A program made the translations under genes and the position numbers. DNA of 64,000 nt. Source: Paracentrotus lividus. Its lineage: Eukaryota > Echinodermata > Echinoidea > Camarodonta > Echinidae. Positions 1 to 13,500 of this stretch are shown here, piece by piece. The first letter of the stretch is position 1. Each line of letters begins with the position of its first letter. The stretch spans positions 16,899,570 through 16,963,569 of the forward strand of contig CALNVZ010000174.1 of NCBI GenBank assembly GCA_940671915.1, given 5' to 3'. Under the pieces are notes generated by a model. The model was not told where the DNA came from, ran no database searches, and saw only the letters and a program-made list of their open reading frames with translations.

Positions 1-2369
1 GGACATCTCATCACATGCATGGGAGGCCTGCATGTGATGATTAGATAAATTTATATAGCTGAGCACAGCCACTATATGAATATATGAATATATATATAAT
101 ATATAACTATATGAATATATCCAAATACTCTACATTGATATTGTTAACTGTGGGTTAGGGGAGAGGTAGGAGGAGATCTCATTGGTATCAGTTTTCAATA
201 TAACAACATGGAGGGCATTTGGAAGCAGATCAGACTCACTACATATGGTAAACACAGATTGTGTTTGCATTGAAATTCATCATGCATCTCTGTGTATGCT
301 CCATTTAACAGAAAATGGGCCGCCATCTCCAAGCTTGAATCATATCAACAATGGAGCGCTGGTGATTTGGGCCAATATGATGGATAGAAATATTCAGAGC
401 TCATACAATTATTTCTTTTCTTATGACCTCCTCTGGCAAACAAATAATGCATGGACCCAAGTGTTAAAACTGAGCTCCATATCATTGATCTGGAAACCTT
501 TTAAAATACCGTGAGAGTGCATTCTTTGGGAATTTTAATACCTTTATTCGACAATTACTTCATAAACTGATCTGCCTACAGATATTTTTGACTCTCCAAA
601 CATATAAAAATCCATACACATTTCTTTCTTATACAACCAGCAAACAATACTATCACAGATCTAAAAAAATAACAATAGCAAAATGATTTGCTTGTAATTT
701 TATCAATTAATCTACATTGAAGCAGGATAATAGAACAATTACGATCGAGAAAGAAATCAAAGTGTATGAAATGCTGTATGGTTTCAAAATATACAACCGG
801 CTCCTTTATCTTTTACAAACCCAAAATATGTAATTATTTCATGGGGAAAAAAATCACTGCCAATTCCAATTTGCCTTAAAAGATCTGTGGAATAAAAAAT
901 ATGATGAGTAACTTGTTCCTGAACACGAACTATTTCAACATAGTTTTGCAAGAATAACCTTTTGCATCAAGTACTAAAGAGAAATGAATATGTGAGTGAT
1001 ACCATAAATTCTTCAGAAAAGATGAAATCTACGATCAAAATAATACATGAATAAAAACTGAAACCAATCAATGGCATCACTTAACAAAGTAGATTCACTT
1101 GTTTCCAAGCATGATGAAAATGGAATGGGAAACGATAGCACTTGCGACTGACATAAGATTTAAAAACTCAAAAAAGAAAGTATTTTTTTTACTCATGGAC
1201 CAAAAGTCCATTTAGTTAGTAATTAAGGTTCAAATTATGGTTACAGTCAAACAAAATTCTTGCATGAAAATTAAATCAATCTATATTGATTAAGAAATTT
1301 TTGTGAAATTCATGCCTAACATCTTAACAATCGAGGATAATTTTATTTCTCGATAAAGTTAATGGCCACTATTCTATAGCCTTTATCTCGTAAGAGGGAC
1401 TGAGGCATAATACAAGCCAGCATGCTGCTACCTTATGCAGTGAATAAAACATGTTGTAGATCTTTCAATGTTGCACTTAAGATGTGCTGTGACTGAAGCA
1501 TTACAATTTTCAAACATTTTCCCCCCTGAACTGACAAGACAACAGATTTATTTACTATCAATAGATTTATTTACTAACAAGAACAAAAGACCTCAAAAAA
1601 TTAACAGATATTCAAACTCAAGGCCAGGCCTAATATACAGGACTATAAATGACAAGTCAACATTTCCAGTGGACAAGACAATACATTTTGATATGCTATA
1701 ATAATAAGGGTGTAAAATTGATTGTAAGGGTACTGGGGTGTAAGTGAATTGCGCAAGGACAGCAGATGTAATTACCTACAAGCTTGAGCAATCATATATC
1801 CTTGACGCTAACCTTAAAGACTGCTAATTGGTCATGGATTCAATGTAAGTGGATCTAAATCTTTGAGATAAAGAAGAGTCTCCTAATTAGATTACATTGA
1901 TCACGATTCCTAAGCCAAGTTTGACCGGTCCAGTTGAAACTTCATCAGCCAGAAATTGAGAAATAGCCTGCTTCACGGTAGATTACGGAGAAATGCCCAA
2001 ATTCAACTAAAATATATAAAGCATGAAGTTGATGCTTCATCAGCAGAGCTTTTCCATTATAAGGTTTACGACCTTTTAAAAGTTGAATGCGCAGTGAACG
2101 ATTTCAATTCACTTTACAGCAGTGGTTTAACAAGCGAAATGGCAAAATAGCCTGCATTTGTGTAAATAAGTCCAAGATGACGTTGGCTGACAGAGTTGAA
2201 TTTAGCATGTTATCTGATAGAAAGTATGCTATTTCTCAACTTCAATCTAATAAAGCAGCCGTCAGTGTGAAAGGGTATGTACATATTTTTTAGTCACTTA
2301 TAAACTAGATAGGCGCCATATTAACCATTATTACCATTGGTTGTGAGTGTTATGTTGATTAATACTTAC
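1..2369. other. Left-edge intron of the kindlin gene
   Basis: AT-rich sequence downstream (in gene direction) of the last visible kindlin exon. I looked for the PH-domain exon on the minus strand and saw nothing convincing. It contains a short AT dinucleotide-like run near 75-120. Short open frames here have no recognisable product. Confidence 0.6.
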
Positions 2370-2501
2370 ATGTCCTTTAGATACAGTCTGTCCTTCTAAT
2401 GAGACCTGAAGATTAGTGAGAGCTTTATCAATGTCATCATGCCCATCAGAGGGACCATCAACTTCTTGCTGAGGCTTCTGGGATTGCATGCTTACTTGTA
2501 A
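2370..2501 (-). CDS. FERMT2: Kindlin exon: F2 segment leading to the PH domain
   Basis: This 132-nt exon encodes 44 residues beginning LQVSMQSQKPQQEVDG and ending VSLEGQTVSKGH. It follows directly on FAALQ of the previous exon (both junctions phase 0). The pattern acidic spacer, DDIDKALTNLQVSLEG matches the kindlin segment E-V-D-x-ALSDLEITLEGG just ahead of the PH domain inserted in F2. The acceptor is TCTCTGCAG above 2501 with an unusually long pyrimidine-rich tract (about 85 nt, + strand 2504-2590). The donor is GTAAGT below 2370. Later exons (PH, C-terminal F2, F3) should lie at lower coordinates. None could be recognised in 1-2369, so the gene runs off the left edge. Confidence 0.93.
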
Positions 2502-5500
2502 CTGCAGAGAAGGAATGAGAGAAGGAGAGAAACAGAGATTGAGATAGAGAGAATGAGAAATTGGGACAGAGAGAGATGGAGAGACAAAGTAAAGGATAAA
2601 TAGAAAGGGAAAAGTAGGATAACAACATAAATTTGACTTATAGAAATATCGGATATATTTCACTTTCATAAATTGCACAACTCCAAACAACACGTTTTAT
2701 GTTTTTTTGTTTTTTTTTACTTTTTACCCCAAAAAAATTGTCTCTGATGAAGATTCTGCAAAGATCAAAAGCTCAGACTCTTTCTGACTCAACATTTTAA
2801 ATAACATATTTTGCACAATATACAGGCAAACCTAAGGTCACATGAAACGAATGATAACACCTGTATTCTTCTTGTGACAATAAAACATTTATGGCCGAGC
2901 CACCTGTCTAAAAAAAAACAAAAAAAAACAGGTATGCTATTGTTCATAGTATTCATGATCATTTATGTCATCTCTATGAAAAAAACATCCATCAAATACC
3001 AACATAATTTATAACATTTGCAACTGTATGTCATATTTCATACTGCACAGACCACAACATATTTTGAGACATACTGTCTATACATGTATGATCTGTGATG
3101 GCAGAATATGGTTCTCGAACAACTACCTCCGAGACATTTACCCCAGACAACTACCCCCCCCCCCCCCCCCCCCCCCCCGGGTCAATTATCTACCCCTAAC
3201 TTACACCTAACCCTTAGAATCCTATTTCGGGTTAGTCATAGTCATCCAGGGGGCAGTTTTCTTGGTATTGAAATATAGGCCTACAGTAGAGAAAATTAAG
3301 GAAACCTCAATACCATTAATACCAATGCATCAATAAACTAAATGATACATATTTGGACTGTATTTCACTGATTTACAGCTTTGTGACATACTTAAGTTAA
3401 ACACTGAAATTAGAAATATGAGCCTACATTTGTAGTGAATGTCTTCCACAGGAAAAACATTTGAGTCATAAATGATAAAAACACAACTGTGCACTTTCAA
3501 TTTACCTCAAATTTGTTCACATTCTGCTTCCATGGAAACAACATCAATGTAATATGTAGTCACGACATGATGTAAAGTACAAGCACCCTCAATATTGACG
3601 AACCTCAGTATTTACAGGATGACAACTTTGCAAAAGGATTTTTTTCTTTTTAATTTTAAAGTTACATCAAAACTTTTTTTTTGTAGTTTCTTCAGGGTAA
3701 TTAAAATAAGAATTAAAAACAGACTCAAATTAAAAATAATTGTAGTGATAATTGTAATTGGGTTTCCAAAAGTAACAGAACCCCTTATGAAGAAAGTCTG
3801 TATTATGTAAATGATGCAAAGTAAGATTTTAGTAAAGAACAAAACAAAGTGGTCAAAAAGAAAAAAAACCTTTAAAATGCCTTTTCCTTCCTCACTAAAA
3901 AAACCCCAAAAAAATTACTTCAAGTAAAGTTCTTAAACCTAAAAGTCCTTTCCATCAAAACCAAATCTGCTTACCTAAGGAACACAATAAGTGCTTAATT
4001 GGCACTGAGACAACACCACCTTATAAACACCCTTGCTGTTCCCTAAGAATAGCCTTTGTTTGACAAGAATAGTGCTCAAGGATGATGATATAGTTCTAGG
4101 ACGGAAATAACCCCTCACAATCCACACCTTAAAGAGCCTGATCAAACAGCTAGTCAATGCAATAACAAGGCTGGGCATTCATAGTATTTGATTGAAACAT
4201 CAATTATCAAGAAATCTATAGAGGGAAAAAATGGGTATATTATCAATCATTCTAAATCCTAGATGTTCTTATACATTCATTTAAATGATCATGTACTAAT
4301 AAATATCATTTTAGTCCTGCATGCATACTAATCAATCTCAACTAAAGTTTAAATAAAAATAAACACAATTTAGAATATTTCAAATTATACTAGTCAAACA
4401 ATCAAACCCAGTTTGTCGTTTTCTTGGCAACAGGATCTACATTTTATACAAATAAAAGTTGACCTTTTAAACCTCTATTTTCAATTTGCAGATACCATAC
4501 CCATGGTTCGTAGTATGCAAAGACTCAGAGGGAGGTGTGAAGTTAGACAGTACTTTCCAGCTCCCGTTCATAAAATATGCAATCATCTCCCATCATGAGG
4601 GTACTCAAGCTTTAAAATAACCTTCCACCTTCTACCATTTCCCACCTTCATTATAATTGAAGGAGCATCTAATTGTAGGCATAGACACACACTACATTTA
4701 GGAGGATATTTGTAGTAAATACAGTGGAAATAAAGATATAATGAAACACACTTTATCTTCGGAAGAAGCTGTTTTCTTCACGTAAATCATTTTTATAATC
4801 ATAGCTGTATTTAGCATATTGCTTCTTAAGTGCATCAGTAGTAACCAAGTATTTTTCCAACTTCTCAGTAAATACAAAATCTGTATTTTTCAGACATTTT
4901 CATTTGCCAAAATTATCCTTGACAAACATAATGATTGCTCAGGGGAATATATATTAATTTGACAATTGAAGAAATTTGTACAAACTTTTCAAAAATATAT
5001 GACCCCCAAAAAGGACTATTTTTTTTTAATTGCTTAATACAGAGTGCATTCCATTTCTTTTGAAGAAAACCTATTGACATCTCCATAGGGTATCATGATT
5101 TGATTGCCCAAAATTTTTGATTGACATGATTAAACAATAATTTGATTTTCTGCAAAATATTATGCCAGAAAACTATTTCAACTATATTTCATTCTTGTCA
5201 GTAAATGTTACCCCTAAGGATAAATCAACATGTGGCAGAAGATATTTTATGTGATGTAAAATGAATTTTTGCTTGTTGAATGCCGTTGGTGTTGGTCATG
5301 ATGAATCAATGCAGGATTTGAAAATATGACGACCTTTGACATTGGAAACTCAAAGTGCAGCAAGAAAGGGGCAATTTAAATGGAGCCGCAAAGAATTTTT
5401 TTTCTTTCTGACAGTTGGTCAAAAGAGCTCCCTTTCTTCACTGGCACCTAGCACCCCCAATATTATTGGAACAATAATTTTCTCCCACCAGATCTGACAA

Positions 5501-6524
5501 GAATGACATAAAGTTGACCCAAACCCAATTCCCATGGAATGTATTTCTATAGATGGAGACATTTGAGCTTGGTAGTAGAACCTGAAGGGGCAGTCAAGGT
5601 GTTTCTCAAGAAACCTAAATCACTCACAATTAGGAGGGCATGACCCCTCTTCTAAAAGCTCCTCCCTGGCTTTCTATCAAAGGTTCTTTGGACTATACCT
5701 GAGCCATATCTCAGATTGCAAATTCTCTATCCATAAATATTTTGGAAGAGCAAGGTGATGCTTAAAGTTTCTCCCTTCATAGTAACTTGTGGAACTATAA
5801 CAAATTTCATTCTAAATTAGCATTCTGCTGATGTGCTATAGAGAGCCTGTTCATTTAATATTTGATCTGGCAAATTCTATTGTATGAATTATATCATTTT
5901 CTTTTTTCTTCTATTGGATGTCAAATGCTGGAGATGAATCTAAAAGAAAATATATGTATATCTATTCATGTAATGTTAAAAAAAAAGGTTTTGCTTGAAC
6001 TTTGAAAATGTGATAAATCATTTGATATAAACATTGACAAAATGTTTTCTCTCAAGAATAGCAAAATTGTTCTTGATAATGTGTGGTACAGGCTAGAAAT
6101 TTGGCCCTTCAAGTATGTCATGTATAACATGTGCACATAAACTATTCTACTGATTAAACCCATTGAAGGTACAGCAGGGAAATTTGAACTTTGAGTATCA
6201 TAAATTCTAAAGTTCTATAGTAACCTAACTAGTTTGCGGCAAACAAGACCTAATAAACTGAGTTATCAAACAAAAAATAGCGATGTTCCCAAGCTATCCC
6301 AACTTCGTGAGAGGTTGCTCTAATAAGCATTATCTCCTGTCAAAGGCATCCTGCTTCATGGCAAAAAACAAAAAAAAAGGAAAAAGAGAAGAAAAAAAAG
6401 GCTTGTATTTCAACACTAAACAAGCACAATGGCAAGGATCTCGGCCAGGATGCTATAATGGAATTGTTTTCATTGCTCTTCAAATTCTATTCAAAAGTAC
6501 TCCACTTAATGAATGTTCTCTTAC
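2502..6524 (-). other. Kindlin intron (about 4.0 kb)
   Basis: Phase-0 intron between the F1/F2 exon and the next F2 exon. It carries the long purine-rich (+)/pyrimidine-rich (-) tract at 2504-2590, a run of 25 C at 3154-3178 with repeated ACAACTACC-type words beside it, and several A/T homopolymers. No gene, RNA or clear mobile element was seen in 3200-6500. Confidence 0.7.
3154..3178. repeat. Poly-C homopolymer (25 nt)
   Basis: Uninterrupted C run ending in GGGTCAATTATC. Its true length is uncertain because such runs are easily mis-sequenced. Confidence 0.9.
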
Positions 6525-6762
6525 CTGTAGAGCAGCAAACATCATCATCTCTTCATCCGTACAATCCACTTCCTCTCTCAGGATAGCCCACTTGGCTTGT
6601 TCATAGATCTGGTTTATCCTCACTGCATCTTCCCTCAGATGTTTCATGTCCGAGCATTCAGGCTGAGGAAGATCATAGAACACGTAGTACTTGAAACGCA
6701 GCATGAGGGTGTCGTTCTCCCGCACATCTTGCTCCAGCAGTGATTTATTTGAGTCAAGCCAT
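6525..6762 (-). CDS. FERMT2: Kindlin exon: end of F1 and start of F2
   Basis: This 238-nt exon starts with one base completing Gly, then [44 protein letters not shown] and [14 protein letters not shown]. These are the most recognisable kindlin/talin FERM segments: the last F1 strands and the first F2 helices. The acceptor is ATCTTTAG above 6762 and the donor is GTAAGAG below 6525. The incoming phase (2) matches the exon ending at 47474, and the join gives INAG-WLDS as in other kindlins, so no exon seems to be missing in the 40.7-kb intron between them. The odd part is an extra stretch, [13 protein letters not shown], between FYDL and DAVRINQ. Vertebrate and nematode kindlins have only about four residues (NPKY) there. 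The insertion lies inside the exon and in frame, so it is not a splice-calling error. Confidence 0.97.
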
Positions 6763-9700
6763 CTAAAGATCAAAAACAAGATGCAGGTTAATGTTTGGTG
6801 TGCTTTTTGTAACTAATAATCTTAACAACAAAGAAATTTACATAACATAATAATCTTACATAAATCTGATTGGAAAGTGGAGTTGCTTAAATAAATAAGA
6901 AAACATATCTAAAATTACTTTGTAAATAATTATGGCAATTAAACTGGATTGACTAGTGTTTTCAACTCCTTGGTGTTTTGAAGACAATTTGTGCTTCATG
7001 GAGCACATTGAATGAAATTCCCTTCATGCACTAGTACATACATGTATTTATTCTATTCATACAGTATTATTGATCCTCCTTCTAATTCAGTGACGTTTAA
7101 TTGTCCCAACATATTCTGCTGAAATAATATGGTGATAAACATGTAAATAATTTAGCCACTCATAACAAAATTAGCGACCATACTGATAAAGGAATTTTTA
7201 TGAAATGAATTATTGTAGCATCTCTGCCAAAGAGATTTGAACTTTGCACGTTCAACGCTGGTCTTCGCCTTAAAAAGAATACACATTAGTGGGTGGGGTG
7301 TATACATTATTGTGGCATGCTAAACTGTAAATACTTCAGTAGGTTCATATATCAAATGGACAGCAGGTCTTTTTTCGCATCATTTGTTGTAATTCTAGCT
7401 TACATGAAACAATTTTGCCTGATTTATAATAGCAGTGGACTGGTCAAGTTGGAAATTTGGGTCCCAGTTAAAATAATATCTCATTATCATTATCATGTTC
7501 TTAAAGTTTTAATTTCAATTTGAAGATTTGAAGATAGCTATTTAAATGGGCGATTATTACCTGAGTACCAGGGTTAAAAATACAATTCTATTTCTGCAGG
7601 AAAACTTCTTAAAAAGTCCAACTATCTCATGTACTATACACCAACATTATGTTGGCCTATCATATTCACAACATCACAGAATAGCGAAATCATGGTGCTG
7701 CTTTTTTCATTTGCAGGGGTCTCTTCAGGAACATTGCCTCAGTGCAGATTAACATTTTGAATGTTATTACATACTTCACTCTACGTACATTGGCTACCTT
7801 GGTTAAGACCATTCTCCATAGAGTTAGGCGCTTTTAAATATGACCTTTGAAAGGACTAGCCTTATCACATACCATGCATTCCAATGACCAGTTCCCTTTT
7901 CTTTGACTCATTTCTGACCTATTTCCAAATTGCAACTCCTGTCTCTTTCTCTTTCATTTGATGGGTAATTTACTCATCTACTCAACTGATAATGGGAAGC
8001 TCACTTGCATGACAGATACTGAACATGTGGGAATCTGAATGAGGCATTAGTCAGACATGTTTTTATTTCCCTGTGTACCTCTCTTCACACTGTGTTGCTT
8101 CCATTCCAACTTAAAGGTATAAACATGTCAATGGAAAGTTCTAAATAAAATGGTGCATAATTAATTCATAGTGATATGGGTAGTAGAGTGATCGAGAAAA
8201 ACTAACCCCAAGATAAATGAGGTAATAATAAAAGATCATTATTGTAATGGATCACTCCATGAATAATGTTTATTATAAAGAAAAAAAAAGCCTAAAGTTT
8301 CTAAAATATCATTTTAATCCAGCATCCTGATTACTTTTTGGCTGATTATTAAAGACAGGAATTTAACTATTGCAAGCTAGCTACTCTTCACTTTCCAAAG
8401 TGCACCTATCAAAAGATTTAGGACCTAATCAACCAATTAATATGGATTTTTTTTTTCTACATTTTTTTCAAAAAGAAGACATAAAAACACTGATTATAAC
8501 AACACGATACTCTGCTATTTGATGAATACTTCAGACTTAGGGGAAAAAACCTAAAAATATAATAAAGGCCTACTTCAATGATATTAATCATGTCCATTGA
8601 GGCATGTGGACAATACTGTCAGACTAACACGGGAACATTACACAGAGTAGATCGAAGGAAAGTCTATTTTTGGCCCCTTGAATTAAAATATAGGGATGAA
8701 TAATGTGATTTATAGGTCTTCATTTTTTTATTTGTACAGATCCACTGAAACCTATTAAATATAGTTTACTTTGAATTGGTATAATGAGGCAAGGCTATCA
8801 ACTGATTCAACAGTGCCTTTGATCCAGGGCGGCACTCATTGCGGTTCATTGACTTCCAAACCATTCAGATAAATCCTCACAATCTCAGAATAGATCGAGG
8901 GAGTCCGTTATAGATTTCAAATAGGAAGCTGTGATTATGATTTTAATTGATTGGCTTTGCTAAGTAAAGTATGTGTATTTGAGTACCATAGCATGCATGT
9001 CTCAGTATTATCTCTATGCATTCAAACAAATTCTTATACAGTGCTAATCATTTGCTAATATTAGAAAGTTGTTTCTCCATAACATCAACATTAATGCTGA
9101 CAATACTGTAGAAAGCCAAAGCCAAACACCACCCCACACCACTGCCCCTCCCCAGTTCCCCCCCCCCCTACATGTATCTGCATCTTAAAATTAAAGTATA
9201 GACAACTGGAGAGTCAAAAACTGCTTTTAATTGCCAACAAATTCATTACCACTGCAACGAAAAATCTTTTTCTGATTCAGAATATCAAACCCTTGTCAAA
9301 ATCTGTTTAAGATCGGGAGTTATCACCTTTCAAAGAAAGGGCCCCATTTCAGGTTCAGCGGTACCCCGAAGGCTTCTGAGATTATGACGTCACACCTTGG
9401 CAACCTGTACCGTGTCCACTGTATGCACGTATATACATGTATATCCTGCACTGTGCTATATCGCTACATTGCCACAATCTGATTTCTTGAAAACTTTCTT
9501 TCTCTCTTCTCATCTCATGCTTCTCCCAGGCCTGACTAACTGGTTAAATGGTGATATCTCTTGCCGACTGTTCCTCTACCATTTATTCTTATTATTTATT
9601 GTTAATCCGTTCCAATGATGTATTATTTTCATTATATTAACATATTTAATTAGAAAGTATCCTCAGCACGAGAGTGAGTGAAAAAAAAAAATAATATAAT

Positions 9701-10559
9701 AATAAAACAAGTGACATGTTTTCATTGTGGACTGTTCAAATCACACTTTTAGTTTTGTTGTAATATATGACAAATGATTGATAACCAATAATCCTATATA
9801 TCTAATATGATAAGCTATAAGTTATATAATCTTGAAATTGTTCATTGTTGTAATTCTTTTATATTATTGTGCTGTGCAGATCCCGAGATAATTTCATCCG
9901 TTAGTATGTTAATTCTGTCCAAACTTTTGGATGGAATACGTAGCTCCTTAGTTCTTCGGTTACAGTATGTGACTCTTTTTTCATGGTTTAGATATTGTTC
10001 AGAATGAAATAACATTATTTTGTAGATTCGACTTGTTGCAATGAATTTGACTGATTTTGCATTTGTGATAAAAACAGCAGTCTTACGAGAGACGACTGTA
10101 TTCCATCCGCTCCTGCCGGACTGATAATACACTACCCCATCGTGTGTAAGAATTAAGCCAAACTAAATTAGTAGACTGTAAATATTGCAAACAATTCAAT
10201 GCTTACATCATTGATTCTTAATATTCTGTCTCTTCAATATATCATTGATTTTTTTTAAGGAAGTTTTGGTCTTTTAGCCATTGAATTTCGGATAAATAAG
10301 AGAATTTTGAAGGAAATTGTGACATGAACCACCTCGCGTCAAATTAATGATGGTAGTGTTAATCCGTGTAAGTTAGTTGGGAAGTCATGACGGTGGCATG
10401 ATTATATTTTGCTCTTAAAACCTTATTTGGAGGATTCATATTTTAAAAAAATCATATTAAAATCAATATAGATTCAAACACAGAAATAAGTCTTCTTAAG
10501 AATGAAGTCGCTATAAATTTACGTGGAATTTTAAGCATTATATCTCCCAATGTCAATGG

Positions 10560-10985
10560 GCAAATTAAACGATTCACCAACAACCAACGGGCCGCACCGT
10601 TCCCGGCCCCTCGGTGAGAGATGAGCAAGGCAATTCGTGCTTTTATCATGATTGCCAACTCTTTCAAAAATCTATCGCAGCAAGTTCAAATCTACAAATT
10701 AATCACAATCGTTAACAATATCTCAAAACACGATATTCTAAGGATATACAACCCTGTATGATTTGTCCAATGGTGTAATCAGTTGTGATAAAAGAGCCAT
10801 ATTAATCGAGACACAGCAGCTATAGCAAGCTAGTACAGTGCGAGCAATCTGTTTACGTGTTATCGTATGCATCAAGCTGCGCGCGTAACTCAGATCAGCT
10901 GGCTGTGTTCGAGCTGTCAAGGTGCGACGTCACAAACTAGGAGCTCCTCCGCACGCCGATCGCGCCCATTTGGGGCGGATTAAAA
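10560..10985. promoter_or_regulatory. CpG-rich patch in the intron, possible promoter or enhancer
   Basis: This stretch is rich in CpG against a CpG-poor intron: GCTGCGCGCGTAACTC, GTGCGACGTCACAAAC (a CRE-like TGACGT on the minus strand) and GATCGCGCCCATTTGGGGCG, with a GGGGCGG GC box next to it. Echinoderm gene bodies are often methylated and lose CpG, so such a patch may be an unmethylated regulatory region. It lies upstream, in gene direction, of the F1/F2 exon and could drive a short FERM-only transcript, but no first exon was identified. Confidence 0.3.
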
Positions 10986-12619
10986 AAAACGCTAAAAACC
11001 ATTTACAGCTATTTCTGAGAGATTCAAGTCATTTTCAGCATGTCAATCGTATAAACGAAGGAAAATCTATTCAGTAACAATGTAATTTGGCCATTTATTA
11101 GCAAATATTGTGTATTTTCTCCGTGTGTCTACTTAAATATATCTCAGTCCAATTAAATCAAAGCCTGGAAACAGCTGAAAAGGAGTCTACCATCTTCTCC
11201 TAATATAAACAAACAGCTGTCTACTCTAGTCTATCCAGCAGGCACAGCACATGTCTGGTGTCTCTATAAACAAGCCCAAGGGTGGATGAAGAGATGATAA
11301 ATGAAAGTCATACAAATATGCATATCTTGGGGATCTAAAGTAAAATCAATATCTGACCCACATTCTCAATAACAAGACATGAACTCCTCTTCCCATCAGC
11401 CAACAAGTTTTGTTTGTTATGCTTCATAAAATTCATATTATTGGTACCAATCCCTTTATTTAGGGAGATCTGCTCATTAACATCCCAAGTCAGGGTGTCT
11501 CACCAATTTGTTTGTTAAGTTACAAGTAACTTTATGAAGGACTGGAATATGTTCTTGGGACATGTACTAACCACATTCCCAATAATTCAGCACTTAAGAA
11601 CTGATCACCAGCCATTTGCAAAGTCATGTGTAACTTTAGAAATGACTTGGCAAAACACCCCTAGGACTAATTATTATTAAAATTAAAATGACACGGATAC
11701 TACACTCAAATGACTTTTATATTTAATATCTCTTCATCCTATTCAATGTTTTATACGACGGGTAGAAGCAACATCAAATGATAATTGGAGTTTTAAAAAT
11801 ATCTGTTGTATGTTTAGAAAAAAGATATGCTCTAGTGAATGAAAATCTCTACCCAACAAGGTTACACATGCACCCACATCTATGCAAACCACACTATGTT
11901 ACAAGTAAATACAGACTGAATCAATGCCCCAACATACAAGAACATGAATCATAGATTGTAATATTTACTCTGTGCCCCTCTACACGACATGTTTTCATTT
12001 CTGTTGTGTGCTTATGAACAGTGAACATACAGAACAAGGTGCTAGACAAACAGTCTTCATTATTTAGAATTTATGAGTGAGAGATGGTGTACAAAGTCCA
12101 GCTGCTTTCACTATTTCATTTCAAAATGGAATCTATTTATGGCCCTAAACACAGACATTACAACCAAAACGAATGTGAAAGCAGAGCTTTGCATGTTTGT
12201 TGGTTTGTGCATAGGACCTGAGGTACATGTATGATGATTTTAAAACCAAAGCTAACATTGGGGAAAGTTTCATTGCATTGTATTTCCATGTTGTGTAATG
12301 TGATATTCTTTGTCTCTTATTTCACCATTGTTTAAATGTCTTCGGTAGCTTTTCTACCTTCCATTTCTCAACATAGCACCCTTGCCCTACTCGTAAGTTT
12401 TCAATCTATGGAGCCCCTCTTGAGCCCCAATTCCTTCATGATCGGCCTGAGCTGGAAGCTATACAGCATCACATGACTTACCATTCTCTCCCACATCTCC
12501 ATCAATATTTCCTGAATCATTACACACCCCCTTCAGGCCACTACGCCATTAAAGACAACCCCTTATAATGGATTCATTCGATGGAAATTCAGGAAATCAT
12601 AAATTTTATTGTTTATTTC

Positions 12620-12825
12620 AGGTTACCACTACCAACTAAAGACGGAGCAAATGGTAAAATCAAAGAAGATGGTTACCTCAAAGAAATTGTCATGTATCAA
12701 TAAAAACAAAAGGGAAATAGAAATGTCATGCTTGATAGAATCAATCATTCAGTTTGTAGACATTTGTAAACATGTTGTTACAATGTATTGTTGGTGAATA
12801 AACTCAATCAATCAACCAATTCGAG
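12620..12825 (+). other. Possible terminal exon or 5'-truncated LINE 3' end
   Basis: A good acceptor (TTTATTGTTTATTTCAG, ending 12623) is followed by a 27-codon open stretch on the plus strand, reading LPLPTKDGANGKIKEDGYLK, then EIVMYQ and a stop. About 80 nt further comes GAATAAACTCAATCAATCAA, an AATAAA signal with a short TCAA repeat. This layout fits either the last exon of an unrecognised plus-strand gene or the 3' tail of a dead non-LTR retrotransposon, whose tails often end in such short tandem repeats. I do not recognise the peptide, and an open stretch this short can occur by chance. Confidence 0.25.
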
Positions 12826-12829
12826 CGAT

Positions 12830-13500
12830 TTGCTATACAAAAATTGATCGATACTGTTCGATACTATTGATATTATCGCCAAATTTTAAGGGTCAAAGGT
12901 CAAATTGTCGGCGCTCCACTTCCGTTTATAGGTAGAATGCGTGCGTAAGCGCCATTATGTATACGACGGATTGATTTAGCTGAAAGTCATTGGCGTTATT
13001 GCTGTCAAATTTCACCCTTAGGGGAGTGCTGAGGTGCACTGGTTTCTTATGTGCGTCACACTTATGTTTTGGTTAGGCCGAAAGATGAAAATAAAATCGA
13101 CTTTAATTTTTGTTCTCAATGAAAGATGTCTCTTTTGTTTGACGTCCCTAATAAAGACAAATAAATGGTAATTGCTCGATTAGCGCGCGTATTTAGTTTA
13201 GGCCTATTTAATATTCACGCGCGCGCATAGCTAGCTGCGCTATTTTTTATCAGTTATTCTCACGCGATGACTGAACTCATCGTATTCATTACAACACACA
13301 CACCGCTCAATTTATGCCAGAAAATTGTAAAGATACAACGTGCGCAGCTTATAAGCTAGCCCGTTGATCATAATTATCTCTTACTGATTTGGAGCCGGAA
13401 GCGGAGTTGTCGACGATATTGAGATGCATGTTGGGTAATCTAACGTACTGGCACTATATCAGGTCGCTTCGAATTAAGGCTTTTAAGGCCATTCGAAGGG
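12830..13500. promoter_or_regulatory. CpG-rich patch with a DR1-type AGGTCA repeat
   Basis: The region contains many CpG words (AGCGCGCGTATT, CACGCGCGCGCATAGC, GAAGCGGAGTTGTCGACG), unlike its surroundings. At its edge GGGTCAAAGGTCA (12890-12902) is a direct repeat of AGGTCA-like half sites with 1-nt spacing, the kind of site bound by RXR/HNF4-class nuclear receptors. No coding sequence was seen. Regulatory function is inferred from composition only. Confidence 0.3.

Noticed and set aside
3178..3215. Telomere-like CCCTAAC words near the poly-C run
   Set aside because: Only two or three loose occurrences with no tandem register; low-complexity sequence explains them.
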